From: Thalassobaculum_A sp040219615
GTDB lineage: Bacteria > Pseudomonadota > Alphaproteobacteria > Thalassobaculales > Thalassobaculaceae
NCBI RefSeq assembly: GCF_040219615.1
Contig: NZ_JAVJSE010000010.1
Span: 186,001-250,000, forward strand
DNA length: 64,000 bases
Reading direction: 5' to 3'
Shown: piece after piece, positions 53,365-61,511 of the stretch
Layout of the letters: each line of letters begins with the position of its first letter
Position numbering within the stretch: the stretch's first letter is position 1
Translations under genes and position numbers: made by a program
The notes under the pieces: model-generated
Database searches by the model: none
Seen by the model: only the letters and a program-made list of their open reading frames with translations
Told to the model about the DNA's origin: nothing

Positions 53365-54357
53365 GTGAGCGAAAAGCCGACCGTCCTGCTGGCCGGAAAG
53401 AACTCGATCCGTCGCGCCGACTTCCTGGCGAAGACGACCGAGACCGACTGGCGCTTCCTGACCTGCGATTTCGCCGAGGAGCCGGAGCGGTTCCCGCAGG
53501 CCCTTGCCGAGGCCGACGTGGTGATCGGCGGCAGCAAGATCGACGTGCCGGCCAGCAACCGGCTGAAGCTCTACCAGATCCCGTTCACCGGCTACGACTG
53601 GATCACCGCGGCGGACCTGCCGAAGGGCGTGGTGTTCTGCAACACCTACGAGCACGAGACCACCATCGCCGAGCACGTGATGCTGGGCATGCTGGAGTTC
53701 CAGATCGGGCTGATGCGCGACACCCACCCGATGATGAAGGCCAAGTCGTACAACGGCCGCTCGATCTCGGCCGGGCCGATGCACCGCGAGTTGCGCGGCC
53801 AGACCGTCGGCATCGTCGGCTACGGCCACATCGGCCGCGAGATCGCCCGCCGCTCCAAGGCGTTCGGCACCCGGGTGATGGCGGTCAGCCGGACGGTCCG
53901 CGACGAGGGCGACCTGGTCGACTGGTACGGCACCGTCGCCGAGATGGACAGGCTGCTGGCCGAGAGCGACTTCGTGGTGGTCTGCGCGCCGCTCGACGAC
54001 GTGACGCGCGGCATGATCGGCACCGCGCAGTTCGCGAAGATGAAGCCGGACGCGGTGATCGCCAATGTCGGGCGCGGCGAGGTGATCGACGAGGCGGCGC
54101 TGTACGCGGCCCTGGCCGACAAGCGGATCCGCGGCGGCATCATCGATGTCTGGTACACCTACCCGTCCAGGAAGGACCCGAACCCCTGGCCGTCGCGCTT
54201 CCCGTTCCAGAAGCTCGACAACGTCATCCTGTCGCCGCACAACTCGGCCTGGACCGAGGAGATGAGCACCCGGCGCTGGAGCTTCGTGGCCAGCCAGCTC
54301 GACCGCTTCGCCCGCGGCGAGGACCTGCTGAACGTCTGCTTCGAGGGCGAGGGTTAA
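53365..54357 (+). CDS. Atypical D-2-hydroxyacid dehydrogenase
   Basis: 330 residues. The NAD-binding fold is VGIVGYGHIGREIARRSKAF, the catalytic Arg in NVGRGEVIDE and His in ILSPHNSAWTEEM. The Glu of the usual DVFxxEP motif is not there: the sequence reads IIDVWYTYPSRKDPNPWP. The substrate-binding part is also unusual (IPFTGYDWITAADLPKGVVF). Start chosen at GTG 53365 with AGAGG upstream. Divergent from the gamma-glutamyltransferase and three bases from the convergent DmdA-type gene. Substrate unknown. Confidence 0.85.
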   Translation: MSEKPTVLLAGKNSIRRADFLAKTTETDWRFLTCDFAEEPERFPQALAEADVVIGGSKIDVPASNRLKLYQIPFTGYDWITAADLPKGVVFCNTYEHETTIAEHVMLGMLEFQIGLMRDTHPMMKAKSYNGRSISAGPMHRELRGQTVGIVGYGHIGREIARRSKAFGTRVMAVSRTVRDEGDLVDWYGTVAEMDRLLAESDFVVVCAPLDDVTRGMIGTAQFAKMKPDAVIANVGRGEVIDEAALYAALADKRIRGGIIDVWYTYPSRKDPNPWPSRFPFQKLDNVILSPHNSAWTEEMSTRRWSFVASQLDRFARGEDLLNVCFEGEG

Positions 54358-54360
54358 GGG

Positions 54361-55464
54361 CTAGAGGAACGGCAGTTCGACCAGCGCCGCCGGCACCCGC
54401 CGCCCGCCGATCAGCACCTCGACCGGGTCACCGGGCTTCGCGGACACCGACACCAGCGCGAAACCGATGTTGCGGCCGAGCCGCCGCGACCAGGCGCAGT
54501 TGGTCAGGTCGCCGACCTTGCGGCCGTCCAGCTCGATGTCCGACCACAGCACCGTCGGCTGCAGCGGTGCCTCGCCCTCGAGCACCGCGCCGAGCTGGTG
54601 GCGGACCGGCCCCTCGGCCGCGATCCGGCGCAGGGCCGCGATGCCGACCACCTCGTCGGGCACGTCGAGGTCGACGAACCGGCCGAGCCTGACCTCGAAC
54701 GGGTTGGTGCGGTCGTCGGTGTCGCCGCCCCAGGACAGCAGGCCGCTCTCGATGCGCTCGACCGCGTTCGGGTTGCCGGGCCCGATGTCCCAGGGCCGGC
54801 CGGCCTCGCGCACCAGATGCCAGAGCTCGGAGCCGCGCGCGCCGTCCATCAGGTAGATCTCGAAGCCGCCCTGCTTGGACCAGCCGGACCGGGCGACCGC
54901 CACCGGGATACCGGCGATCTCGGTCTCGCGGAACCAGAAGTACCTGAGGTCGCGCACCCAGTCGCCGAACAGCGCGGCGACCACGTCCTCGGCCAGCGGG
55001 CCCTGGACCGCCAGCGGCGACACGTCGGGCTCGCTGATCGCGACGTCCAGGCCGCGCTCGGCGGCGATCGCGCGGGCCCAGAACAGCATGTCGGAGTCGG
55101 CGATCGACAGCCAGTAGCGGTCGTCCGCCAGCTTCAGCAGGATCGGGTCGTTGATCAGGGAGCCCGCGTGGTTGCACATCGCCACGTAGCGGCCCTGGCC
55201 GACGACGCATTTCCGCAGGTCGCGCGGCACCAGGATCTGGGTCAGCCGAGCGGCGTCCGGCCCGGCGATCTGGACCTGGCGCTCGACCGCCACGTCCCAC
55301 AGCGCGACACCTTCGAGCAGCCGCCGGTACTCGGCCTCGGGATCGCCGAAGCCGGTCGGCATCAGCATGCGGTTGTAGACGGTGAAGCTGGTCACCCCCT
55401 CGGCGACGGTCGCGTCGAAGAACGGCGACGACCGGATGCGGGTGGACGGTGTGATGGAGAACAC
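54361..55464 (-). CDS. DmdA-type protein (DMSP demethylase-like, GcvT family)
   Basis: 367 residues, the length of DmdA. The tetrahydrofolate-dependent aminomethyltransferase fold carries DmdA-style blocks: TSFTVYNRMLMPTGFGDPEA, WDVAVERQVQIAGPDAARL, INDPILLKLADDRYWLSIAD, SPLAVQGPLAEDVVA and RSGWSKQGGFEIYLMDG. These match DmdA of SAR11 and roseobacters as I remember it better than GcvT, dimethylglycine or sarcosine oxidases. DmdA moves a methyl from DMSP to tetrahydrofolate. DmdA-like paralogues of other specificity exist, so DMSP activity is not certain. dmdBCD are not in the window. Confidence 0.75.
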   Translation of the reverse strand: MFSITPSTRIRSSPFFDATVAEGVTSFTVYNRMLMPTGFGDPEAEYRRLLEGVALWDVAVERQVQIAGPDAARLTQILVPRDLRKCVVGQGRYVAMCNHAGSLINDPILLKLADDRYWLSIADSDMLFWARAIAAERGLDVAISEPDVSPLAVQGPLAEDVVAALFGDWVRDLRYFWFRETEIAGIPVAVARSGWSKQGGFEIYLMDGARGSELWHLVREAGRPWDIGPGNPNAVERIESGLLSWGGDTDDRTNPFEVRLGRFVDLDVPDEVVGIAALRRIAAEGPVRHQLGAVLEGEAPLQPTVLWSDIELDGRKVGDLTNCAWSRRLGRNIGFALVSVSAKPGDPVEVLIGGRRVPAALVELPFL

Positions 55465-55543
55465 GGGGGCACCGCCTTGGACGACGCGTTGTCGCCGGAT
55501 GATGACGCAACCGCAGGCCGGCGCCAGCGAAATCGCCGGGCTT

Positions 55544-56317
55544 TCAGCCCATGATCGCGCGGCGGATCAGGTTGGCCCCCATCAGCGCCATCGCGACGAA
55601 CACCGCCTGCCGGAACCGGGCCTGCGGCAGGTGCCGGCGCAGCCGCGTCCCGGCCGCCATCGCCGCCAGGGCGACCGCCAGCGCCAGCGCCGACAGCGGC
55701 AGGGTCTGCACGGTGATCCCGCCGTTCGCGGCGATCGCCGCCGCCCACACCAAGCCGGTCAGGAAGAACGACAGCCCGACGCCCTGGACATACTCGTCGC
55801 GGGTCAGGTTCAGGCTGGCGAGATAGACCGCGATCACGATGCCCTGGCTGCCGGTCATCCCGCCGATCAGCCCGGATACCAGCCCGACCGGGACCGACAG
55901 CGCCGCCTCGCGCGAGCGTGGCACCACCGGCATGCCGCCCAGCACCTGCAGGCCGGCATTCAGGATCAGCAGCACGCCGAGGCCGAGTTGCATCCAGCGC
56001 GGGTCGACCGCGAACAGGACCTCGGTGCCGGCCCACAGCCCGGCGCCGGCGGCCAGGTTCAGGACCCCGAACCGGCGCAGCAGCACGCCGAACCCGCCGG
56101 CCTGCAGCACCTGCCAGAGATTGGTCACCAGCAGCGGGACGATCAGGATGCCGACCGCCGTGCGCAGGTCGATCACGCTCGCCATCAGCGCCGCCGAGAT
56201 GGTCGGCAGGCCGAGCCCGACCACGCCCTTGACGCTGCCGGCCACCGCGAAGGCAACGGCCACCAGCAGGACGATCCCGGGATCCGGAAGGGCGAGCGGG
56301 GGCAGGGAGAACGGCAT
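55544..56317 (-). CDS. TauE/SafE family exporter
   Basis: 257 residues with about eight membrane helices in two repeats. The family start is VAFAVAGSVKGVVGLGLPTI, and the second repeat has LVSGLIGGMTGSQGIVIAVY. TauE/SafE proteins export sulfite, sulfoacetate or other organosulfur anions. It lies 79 bases upstream of the DmdA-type gene on the same strand, so probably one operon, which supports a sulfur role for both. Confidence 0.88.
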   Translation of the reverse strand: MPFSLPPLALPDPGIVLLVAVAFAVAGSVKGVVGLGLPTISAALMASVIDLRTAVGILIVPLLVTNLWQVLQAGGFGVLLRRFGVLNLAAGAGLWAGTEVLFAVDPRWMQLGLGVLLILNAGLQVLGGMPVVPRSREAALSVPVGLVSGLIGGMTGSQGIVIAVYLASLNLTRDEYVQGVGLSFFLTGLVWAAAIAANGGITVQTLPLSALALAVALAAMAAGTRLRRHLPQARFRQAVFVAMALMGANLIRRAIMG

Positions 56318-56376
56318 GGCCGGCTGCTATAGCCGAGGTCCGCGGTCCCCGCCAGCCGCCGCGGCCGGGCGTCCCG

Positions 56377-56901
56377 TCAGAGCAGCCGCCGGTCGGAGGC
56401 CGCGAGCAGGCGCGGGATCACGTTCGGCCGCATCACGAACTCGATCAGCGAGATCACCTGGTCCGCCGTTTCGCCGGTCCGGAACGGCACCGCGATCTGC
56501 CGCACCGACGTGCAGACCGTGCTGCGCCCGACATAGGGCAGCGCCATGCCGATCGGCCGCTCGAACGCCAGGGTGGCGACGTAGAGCGCATGGATGCGGT
56601 TGCCGGCGCCGTGCCCCTCGATCTCCGAGGTGCGCCGGCCGGTGTAGCGGGACTTGGTGAAATGATCGACCTCGGTGCCCATCAGCCGGTAGCGGAAGTC
56701 CTGGTCGCCGAGGTGCTCGACCACGATCAGCCGCGGCAGAAGGTCGGTGATGCGGGAGGGGTCGAAGGCCGAGCGCGACGGAACCCCGCCGGCCTGCTCG
56801 GCGAGTTCGAACCAGTAGCGCGCCAGTCGCCCGGGACCGTCGTCACCCAATGCGTCTCGGTTGACCGGTGCGGGACCGTCCTCGGACACCGGCGTCAACA
56901 T
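56377..56901 (-). CDS. PAS domain-containing protein (PAS_5 type), copy 3 of 4
   Basis: 174 residues, same length as the neighbour at 56945 and alignable throughout: ARYWFELAEQAGGVPSRSAF, ITDLLPRLIVVEHLGDQDFR, YRLMGTEVDHFTKSRYTGRR. I chose the ATG at 56901 because its MLTPVSEDGPAPV lines up with MRTPVFEAGPAPL of the neighbour; a GTG at 56925 is possible. Lies 43 bases downstream of copy 4. No output domain. Role unknown. Confidence 0.78.
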   Translation of the reverse strand: MLTPVSEDGPAPVNRDALGDDGPGRLARYWFELAEQAGGVPSRSAFDPSRITDLLPRLIVVEHLGDQDFRYRLMGTEVDHFTKSRYTGRRTSEIEGHGAGNRIHALYVATLAFERPIGMALPYVGRSTVCTSVRQIAVPFRTGETADQVISLIEFVMRPNVIPRLLAASDRRLL

Positions 56902-56944
56902 CGGTTCTGTGTAAGGCCTGCCCACAAAACCGGCAAGTCCGGCA

Positions 56945-57469
56945 TCAGATGAGCTTGCGCTCGGCCAACGGGATCATCGAAGGCGTCACCCCGGGACGCA
57001 GGTCGAAGTCGATCAGGGTGATCAGCTGCTCCGTCCCGGCCTCGGTCCGGAACGGCAGCGAGACCTGCCGCACCGAGCGGCAGAACCGGCTGCTGCCGAT
57101 ATAGGGCATGGCCATGGCGAATGGCCGGCCGCTTTCGAGTGCCGCGACGAAAATCGCGTGGATCCGGTTGCCCGGGCCGTGCCCGTCGATCTCGGACGTC
57201 CGGCAGCCGGTGTAGCGGCGCTTGGTGAATCCGTCGACCTCGGTGCCCAGCAGCCGGTATCGGAAATCGTAGTCGCCCAGGTGCTCGGCGATCACCAGCC
57301 GCGGCATCAGGTCGACCACGCGCGCCGGATCGAAGGCGGAGCGGAGAGGTACGCCGCCGGCGGTGTCCGACAACTCGTACCAGTACCCGGCCAGGCGACC
57401 GACCGCGTCGTCGCCGAGTGCGCCCCGCAGCAGGGGTGCCGGTCCAGCCTCGAATACAGGGGTACGCAT
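56945..57469 (-). CDS. PAS domain-containing protein (PAS_5 type), copy 4 of 4
   Basis: 174 residues. The sequence AGYWYELSDTAGGVPLRSAF, then VVDLMPRLVIAEHLGDYDFR and YRLLGTEVDGFTKRRYTGCR is closely parallel to copy 3, implying a tandem duplication. Start ATG 57469 with GGGAGGG 11 bases upstream. Both copies share NRIHA and a Cys-Thr/Cys-Arg SVRQ segment near 120. 40 bases downstream of the LysR gene stop on the same strand. Confidence 0.8.
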   Translation of the reverse strand: MRTPVFEAGPAPLLRGALGDDAVGRLAGYWYELSDTAGGVPLRSAFDPARVVDLMPRLVIAEHLGDYDFRYRLLGTEVDGFTKRRYTGCRTSEIDGHGPGNRIHAIFVAALESGRPFAMAMPYIGSSRFCRSVRQVSLPFRTEAGTEQLITLIDFDLRPGVTPSMIPLAERKLI

Positions 57470-57509
57470 GCTGTTTTATAGCCCTCCCGACCCGGCCGGG
57501 CAAACTGTC

Positions 57510-58409
57510 TCAATCGGCAACCGCCACCGCCGGCAGGGTCACCGACGCGCGCAGCACGTCGAGCAGCGCCGCCGTCATCGGATTGACCTCGCCGCCGGAC
57601 GGGCGCTCGCGTTCCAGCAGCCCGACCCGGCGCAGCACCGGCGGGTCGCCGAACGGCAGGGCGTGCACGGTGGCCGCGACCGGCCCGGCGACCGACCCGG
57701 CCGGCACAACTGCCACCCCGAGGCCACGCCCGACCATCGCCAGGATGGCCTCGATCGAGTCCAGTTCCATGGTCTCGGTCACCGCGATGCGGTCGCGTCT
57801 GAGGGCGGAGTCGATGATCCGGCCGACGCCGGTCCGGCGGTTGAAACGGACGAACGGAAGACGACGCAGCAGGGTGCGGGCCGGCGGACCGGCCGCCGCC
57901 CGCGGCGCCACCACCATCAGCGGTTCCTCCAGCACGGGTCGGACCACGAGACCGCGCTCCAGCCGGGCCGTCTCGGTCACCAGTGCCGCGTCGAGCACGC
58001 CCTGCCCGACCCGGCGCGCCAGGTCGGCCGACAACCCGGACTCGATGCGGATCTGCAGGTCGGGCGCGCGCGCCGCCAGCCGGGTCAGCGCGTCCGGCAC
58101 CAGCCCGGTGGCGGCCGTCGGGATCACCCCGAACCGCAGCCGGCCGCGCAGCACGGCCCCGGACGCCGCCGCCGCCAGATCCTCGGCCGCCCGCACCACG
58201 CCGCGGGCATGCGGCAGCAGGCCGCGACCGAGGTCGTTCAGCACCGGCGGCCGGCGGGCCCGGTCGAACAGGGCCGACCCCAGCAGCTCCTCGAGCGCCC
58301 GCATCTGCATCGAGACCGCCGACTGGGTGACCCCGACACGGTCGGCGGCGGCCGCGAAGCTGCCGGTCTCGGCGATCGCCAGGAGCGTCTCCAAGTGTCG
58401 CAGGTTCAT
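57510..58409 (-). CDS. LysR family transcriptional regulator
   Basis: 299 residues. The N-terminal HTH reads MNLRHLETLLAIAETGSFAA then AADRVGVTQSAVSMQMRALE; the effector domain follows (LRGRLRFGVIPTAATGLVPD). Divergent from the desulfinase-like/ThDP enzyme operon with a set of inverted repeats between, the classic LysR arrangement, so it most likely activates that operon in response to a pathway intermediate. Confidence 0.94.
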   Translation of the reverse strand: MNLRHLETLLAIAETGSFAAAADRVGVTQSAVSMQMRALEELLGSALFDRARRPPVLNDLGRGLLPHARGVVRAAEDLAAAASGAVLRGRLRFGVIPTAATGLVPDALTRLAARAPDLQIRIESGLSADLARRVGQGVLDAALVTETARLERGLVVRPVLEEPLMVVAPRAAAGPPARTLLRRLPFVRFNRRTGVGRIIDSALRRDRIAVTETMELDSIEAILAMVGRGLGVAVVPAGSVAGPVAATVHALPFGDPPVLRRVGLLERERPSGGEVNPMTAALLDVLRASVTLPAVAVAD

Positions 58410-58426
58410 ATCTTATCATCAAGAAT

Positions 58427-58465
58427 ACTTAAGCTAGACTTCAAGTTAATTCGCTTGCCTTAAGT
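58427..58465. promoter_or_regulatory. LysR operator candidate
   Basis: ACTTAAG (58427-58433) and CTTAAGT (58459-58465) are perfect inverted copies, and ACTTCAAGT (58438-58446), a near palindrome of the same core, lies between. All fall in the AT-rich 148-base gap between the LysR gene and the acyl-CoA dehydrogenase-like gene. The layout of a recognition plus an activation site fits LysR regulators. Inference. Confidence 0.5.
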
Positions 58466-58557
58466 CCGAACGATCCTCACTCTCGACTCACGGTTCCGTG
58501 AGCGGCCGCTCGCCTGCCATCGGCTTGTTCCCACCCGGCCGCGGAAAGGATGACGTC

Positions 58558-59799
58558 ATGAGTTTCGCCCTGACCGCCGCGCAGGAGGAATTGCGCGCCA
58601 AGGCCCGCGACCTGGCCGAGCGGGTGATCGCGCCGCGCGCCGCCGAAGTCGACCGCACCGAGACCTACCCCTGGGACAACGTGAAGGCGCTGACCGAGGC
58701 CGGCTTCATGGGCATGACCGTGCCGAAGGAATACGGCGGGCCCGGGCACTCCTACCTCGACGTCACCCTGGTGATCGAGGAGATGGCGGCGCAGTGCGGC
58801 GTGACCGGCCGGATCGCGGTCGAGGGCAACATGGGCGCGATCTCGGCGGTCATGCAGTACGGCACCGAGGAGCAGAAGCAACGCGCCGCCGGCTACGTGC
58901 TGTCCGGCGACAAGCCGGCGATCTGCATCACCGAGCCGGAGGCCGGCTCGGCCGCCACCGAGATGACCACCCGGGCCGACCGCCGCGGCGACAAGTACAT
59001 CCTGAACGGCAAGAAGCACTGGATCACCGGCGGCGGCGTGTCGCGCCTGCACCTGATCTTCGCGCGGGTGTTCGACGAGACCGGCGCCGAGCTCGGCATC
59101 GGCGGCTTCCTGGCGTTCCGCGACGAGGACGAGGGCCTGGTGATCGGCGACCGCGAGCCGACCATGGGCCTGCGCGGCATCCCCGAGACCGAAGTGCTGT
59201 TCCAGGACCTCGCACTGCCGGCCGACCGGCTGGTGATGCCGCCGAGCGGGCTGAAGCGCGGCTTCGCCGACCTGATGAACGCCTACAACGCCCAGCGCGT
59301 CGGTGCCGGTACCGTGGCGCTCGGCCTGGCCGAGGGTGCCTACCGCCGGGCCCTGGCGTTCTCCCAGGAGCGCGAGCAGTTCGGCCGGCCGATCGCCGAG
59401 TTCCAGGGCCTGCAGTGGATGCTGGCCGACATGAGCGTGCAGCTCGAGGCCGCCCGCGCCCTGATCTGGCGGGCCGCCGCCACCGAGGGCCGGGGCGGCA
59501 ACCCGTTCCCGGACAGCCTGGCGGCCGCCCAGTCGAAGATCTTCGCCTCGGAGATGGCGCTGAAGGTGACCACCGACGCCCTGCAGATCCACGGCGCCCG
59601 CGGCTACTCGCGCAACTGGCCGATGGAACGCATCCAGCGCGACGCCCGGATGTTCACCATCGGCGGCGGCACCGCGCAGATCCTGCGCACCGTGGTTGCC
59701 TCGCGGCTGCTGAACGCCAAGCTGCCGCAGACCCGCGACGGCTATGCCAGGCTGGCCGAGAAGACCGCCGCCACCAGCCGGACGCAGGCCGCCGAATGA
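58558..59799 (+). CDS. Acyl-CoA dehydrogenase homologue of the desulfinase (Acd-DPN7-like) type
   Basis: 413 residues, acyl-CoA dehydrogenase fold with FAD. FAD-binding blocks KPAICITEPEAGSAATEM and KKHWITGGGVSRLHLIFARV are present. The catalytic Glu of ordinary enzymes is missing at both known places: the C-terminal motif reads MFTIGGGTAQIL (normally YEGT) and the alternative helix reads AYNAQRVGAG with Gln246. An Arg (Arg85 in GVTGRIAVEG) matches the one thought to bind sulfinate. This combination recalls 3-sulfinopropionyl-CoA desulfinase of Advenella, which releases sulfite. ATG 58558 has AAGGA upstream. Overlaps the ThDP enzyme gene (ATGA). Desulfinase function is inference from remembered family features. 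Confidence 0.8.
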   Translation: MSFALTAAQEELRAKARDLAERVIAPRAAEVDRTETYPWDNVKALTEAGFMGMTVPKEYGGPGHSYLDVTLVIEEMAAQCGVTGRIAVEGNMGAISAVMQYGTEEQKQRAAGYVLSGDKPAICITEPEAGSAATEMTTRADRRGDKYILNGKKHWITGGGVSRLHLIFARVFDETGAELGIGGFLAFRDEDEGLVIGDREPTMGLRGIPETEVLFQDLALPADRLVMPPSGLKRGFADLMNAYNAQRVGAGTVALGLAEGAYRRALAFSQEREQFGRPIAEFQGLQWMLADMSVQLEAARALIWRAAATEGRGGNPFPDSLAAAQSKIFASEMALKVTTDALQIHGARGYSRNWPMERIQRDARMFTIGGGTAQILRTVVASRLLNAKLPQTRDGYARLAEKTAATSRTQAAE

Positions 59800-61421
59800 C
59801 CGACACCGTCCGGGCCGCCGACCTGCTGGCCCGCCGCCTCTATGACGCCGGCTGCCGCTGGGCCTTCGGGATTCCCGGCGGCGAGGTCCTGACCTTCGTC
59901 GACGCGCTTGAGAAGGCCGGCATCCGCTTCGTGCTGGCCAAGCACGAGAACGCCGCCGGCTTCATGGCCGAGGGCGTCTACCACATGACCGGCGCGCCCG
60001 GCATCCTGGTCGCCACCGTCGGGCCGGGCGTGGCCAACGCCCTGAACGTCGCCGCCAACGCCGAGCAGGACCGGGTGCCGCTGATCGTGGTCAGCGGCTG
60101 CGTCGACGAGGACGAGGCGGTCACCTACAACCATCAGGTCTTCGACCACCAGGCCGTCTTCCGCCCGGTGGTGAAGGCCAGCTTCCGCATCGCCGCCGGC
60201 GCCGTCGACGCCCAGGCCGACAAGGCGGTGGCGATCGCCCTCGACCCGCGCCCCGGCCCGGTGCATCTCGACCTGCCGATCTCGGTCGCCGCCGCCCCGG
60301 TGCCGGTGCCGGCGCTGCCGACCCGGCGCTCGCCCGGCCTCGCCGGGGTGCCGGCGCCGGGCGCCGCGCTCGACACCGCCCGCGACTGGCTGGCCGGCGC
60401 CGAGAAGCCCGTCATGGTGGTCGGCCTGGACGTGCTGAGCCAGGGCGGCGAGGCCGAGGTCCGCGCGTTCGCCGAGCGGTTCCGGATCCCGACGGTCGCC
60501 ACCTACAAGGCCAAGGGCATCGTGCCCGACGACTCGCCGCTGTCGCTCGGCGGCGCCGGGCTGTCGCCGGTCGCCGACCGCCAGATCCTGCCGATCCTGA
60601 AGGATGCCGACCTGATCGTGCTGGCCGGCTACGACCCGATCGAGATGCGGGTCGGCTGGCGCAACGTCTGGGACGCCGGCAACCAACGGGTGATCGAGAT
60701 CGCGGCGGCGCCGAACACCCATTACATGCACCACGCCTCGGTCAGCTTCGTCGGCGACGTCGGCGCCTCGCTGGCGATGATTGGCGACGGGGTCGAGCCG
60801 AAGGCCGCGCGCTGGCCCGGCGGCGAGCCGGCCAAGGCCCGCGAGGCCCTGGCCGGCGCCTACGGCCAGAACGAGGCCTGGGGCCCGGCCGCCATCGTCA
60901 CCACGGTGCGCCGCTCGGTGCCGCGCGACGCGGTGATCACCATCGACAGCGGCGCCCACCGCATCCTGGCCAGCCAGGTGTGGGAGAGCCTGGTGCCGCA
61001 CGCGGTGCTGCAGTCCACCGGGCTCTGCACCATGGGCTGCGCCCTGCCTCTGGCCACCGGCGCCAAGATCGCCGCCCCGGAGCGCGCCGTCGTGGCGTTC
61101 ACCGGCGACGCCGGGCTGGAGATGGTGCTGGGCGAGCTGGTCACCCTGCGCGACACCGGGCTGCCGGTGATCGTGGTGGTGTTCGTCGACGCCTCGCTGG
61201 CACTGATCGAGATGAAGCAGCGCTCGATGGCCTACGGCAACGCCGGGGTCGACTTCGCCGAGACCGACTTCGCCGGCATCGCCGAGAAGCTCGGCGGGCG
61301 CGGCGTGGTCTGCGAGGACCGCGCGACCCTGGAGGCCGCGATCCGCGAGGGGCTGACGGCGAACACCTTCACGCTGTGCGCCTGCCGGATCGACCGCAAG
61401 AGCTACGACGGCCGGATCTGA
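59796..61421 (+). CDS. Acetolactate synthase-like thiamine diphosphate enzyme
   Basis: 541 residues with the three ThDP-enzyme domains: N-terminal pyrimidine-binding part with the activating Glu in AKHENAAGFMAEGVY, a central domain (about 195-330, PVMVVGLDVLSQGG), and the C-terminal diphosphate-binding motif GDAGLEMVLGELVTLRDTGL, ending VFVDASLALI. The motif starts GDA rather than GDG and the usual Asn is replaced by Asp or Ala. It is neither a clear IlvB (no subunit or FAD signs) nor Xsc. Coupled to the desulfinase-like gene, it probably decarboxylates or cleaves a 2-oxo acid or sulfo-aldehyde intermediate; substrate unknown. Confidence 0.85.
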   Translation: MTDTVRAADLLARRLYDAGCRWAFGIPGGEVLTFVDALEKAGIRFVLAKHENAAGFMAEGVYHMTGAPGILVATVGPGVANALNVAANAEQDRVPLIVVSGCVDEDEAVTYNHQVFDHQAVFRPVVKASFRIAAGAVDAQADKAVAIALDPRPGPVHLDLPISVAAAPVPVPALPTRRSPGLAGVPAPGAALDTARDWLAGAEKPVMVVGLDVLSQGGEAEVRAFAERFRIPTVATYKAKGIVPDDSPLSLGGAGLSPVADRQILPILKDADLIVLAGYDPIEMRVGWRNVWDAGNQRVIEIAAAPNTHYMHHASVSFVGDVGASLAMIGDGVEPKAARWPGGEPAKAREALAGAYGQNEAWGPAAIVTTVRRSVPRDAVITIDSGAHRILASQVWESLVPHAVLQSTGLCTMGCALPLATGAKIAAPERAVVAFTGDAGLEMVLGELVTLRDTGLPVIVVVFVDASLALIEMKQRSMAYGNAGVDFAETDFAGIAEKLGGRGVVCEDRATLEAAIREGLTANTFTLCACRIDRKSYDGRI

Positions 61422-61428
61422 GGCGGCA

Positions 61429-61490
61429 CGTCGCTTCGTGGGTCCCGGAGCCGTCCGCTGTCGCGGACTCTCCGGGATGACGAAGGATGG
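61429..61490. repeat. Dispersed palindromic repeat, family B, copy 2
   Basis: CGTCGCTTCGTGGGTCCCGG ... CTCCGGGATGACGA. CCCGGAG/CTCCGGG and GTCCGC/GCGGAC form a near-continuous 13-base-pair hairpin with a TGTC loop. It begins eight bases after the ThDP gene stop and may act as a terminator. Outer sequence is shared with 31972-32040. Confidence 0.65.
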
Positions 61491-61511
61491 GTCGGCGGCG
61501 CCCTCTCCCCG

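Noticed and set aside
58558..59799. Acyl-CoA dehydrogenase homologue as DmdC (methylthiopropanoyl-CoA dehydrogenase)
   Set aside because: DmdC is about 600 residues and keeps a catalytic Glu; this protein is 413 residues and lacks it.
59796..61421. ThDP enzyme as sulfoacetaldehyde acetyltransferase (Xsc)
   Set aside because: It would fit the sulfur theme, but the N-terminal pocket and length do not match Xsc as I know it, and no phosphotransacetylase is nearby.
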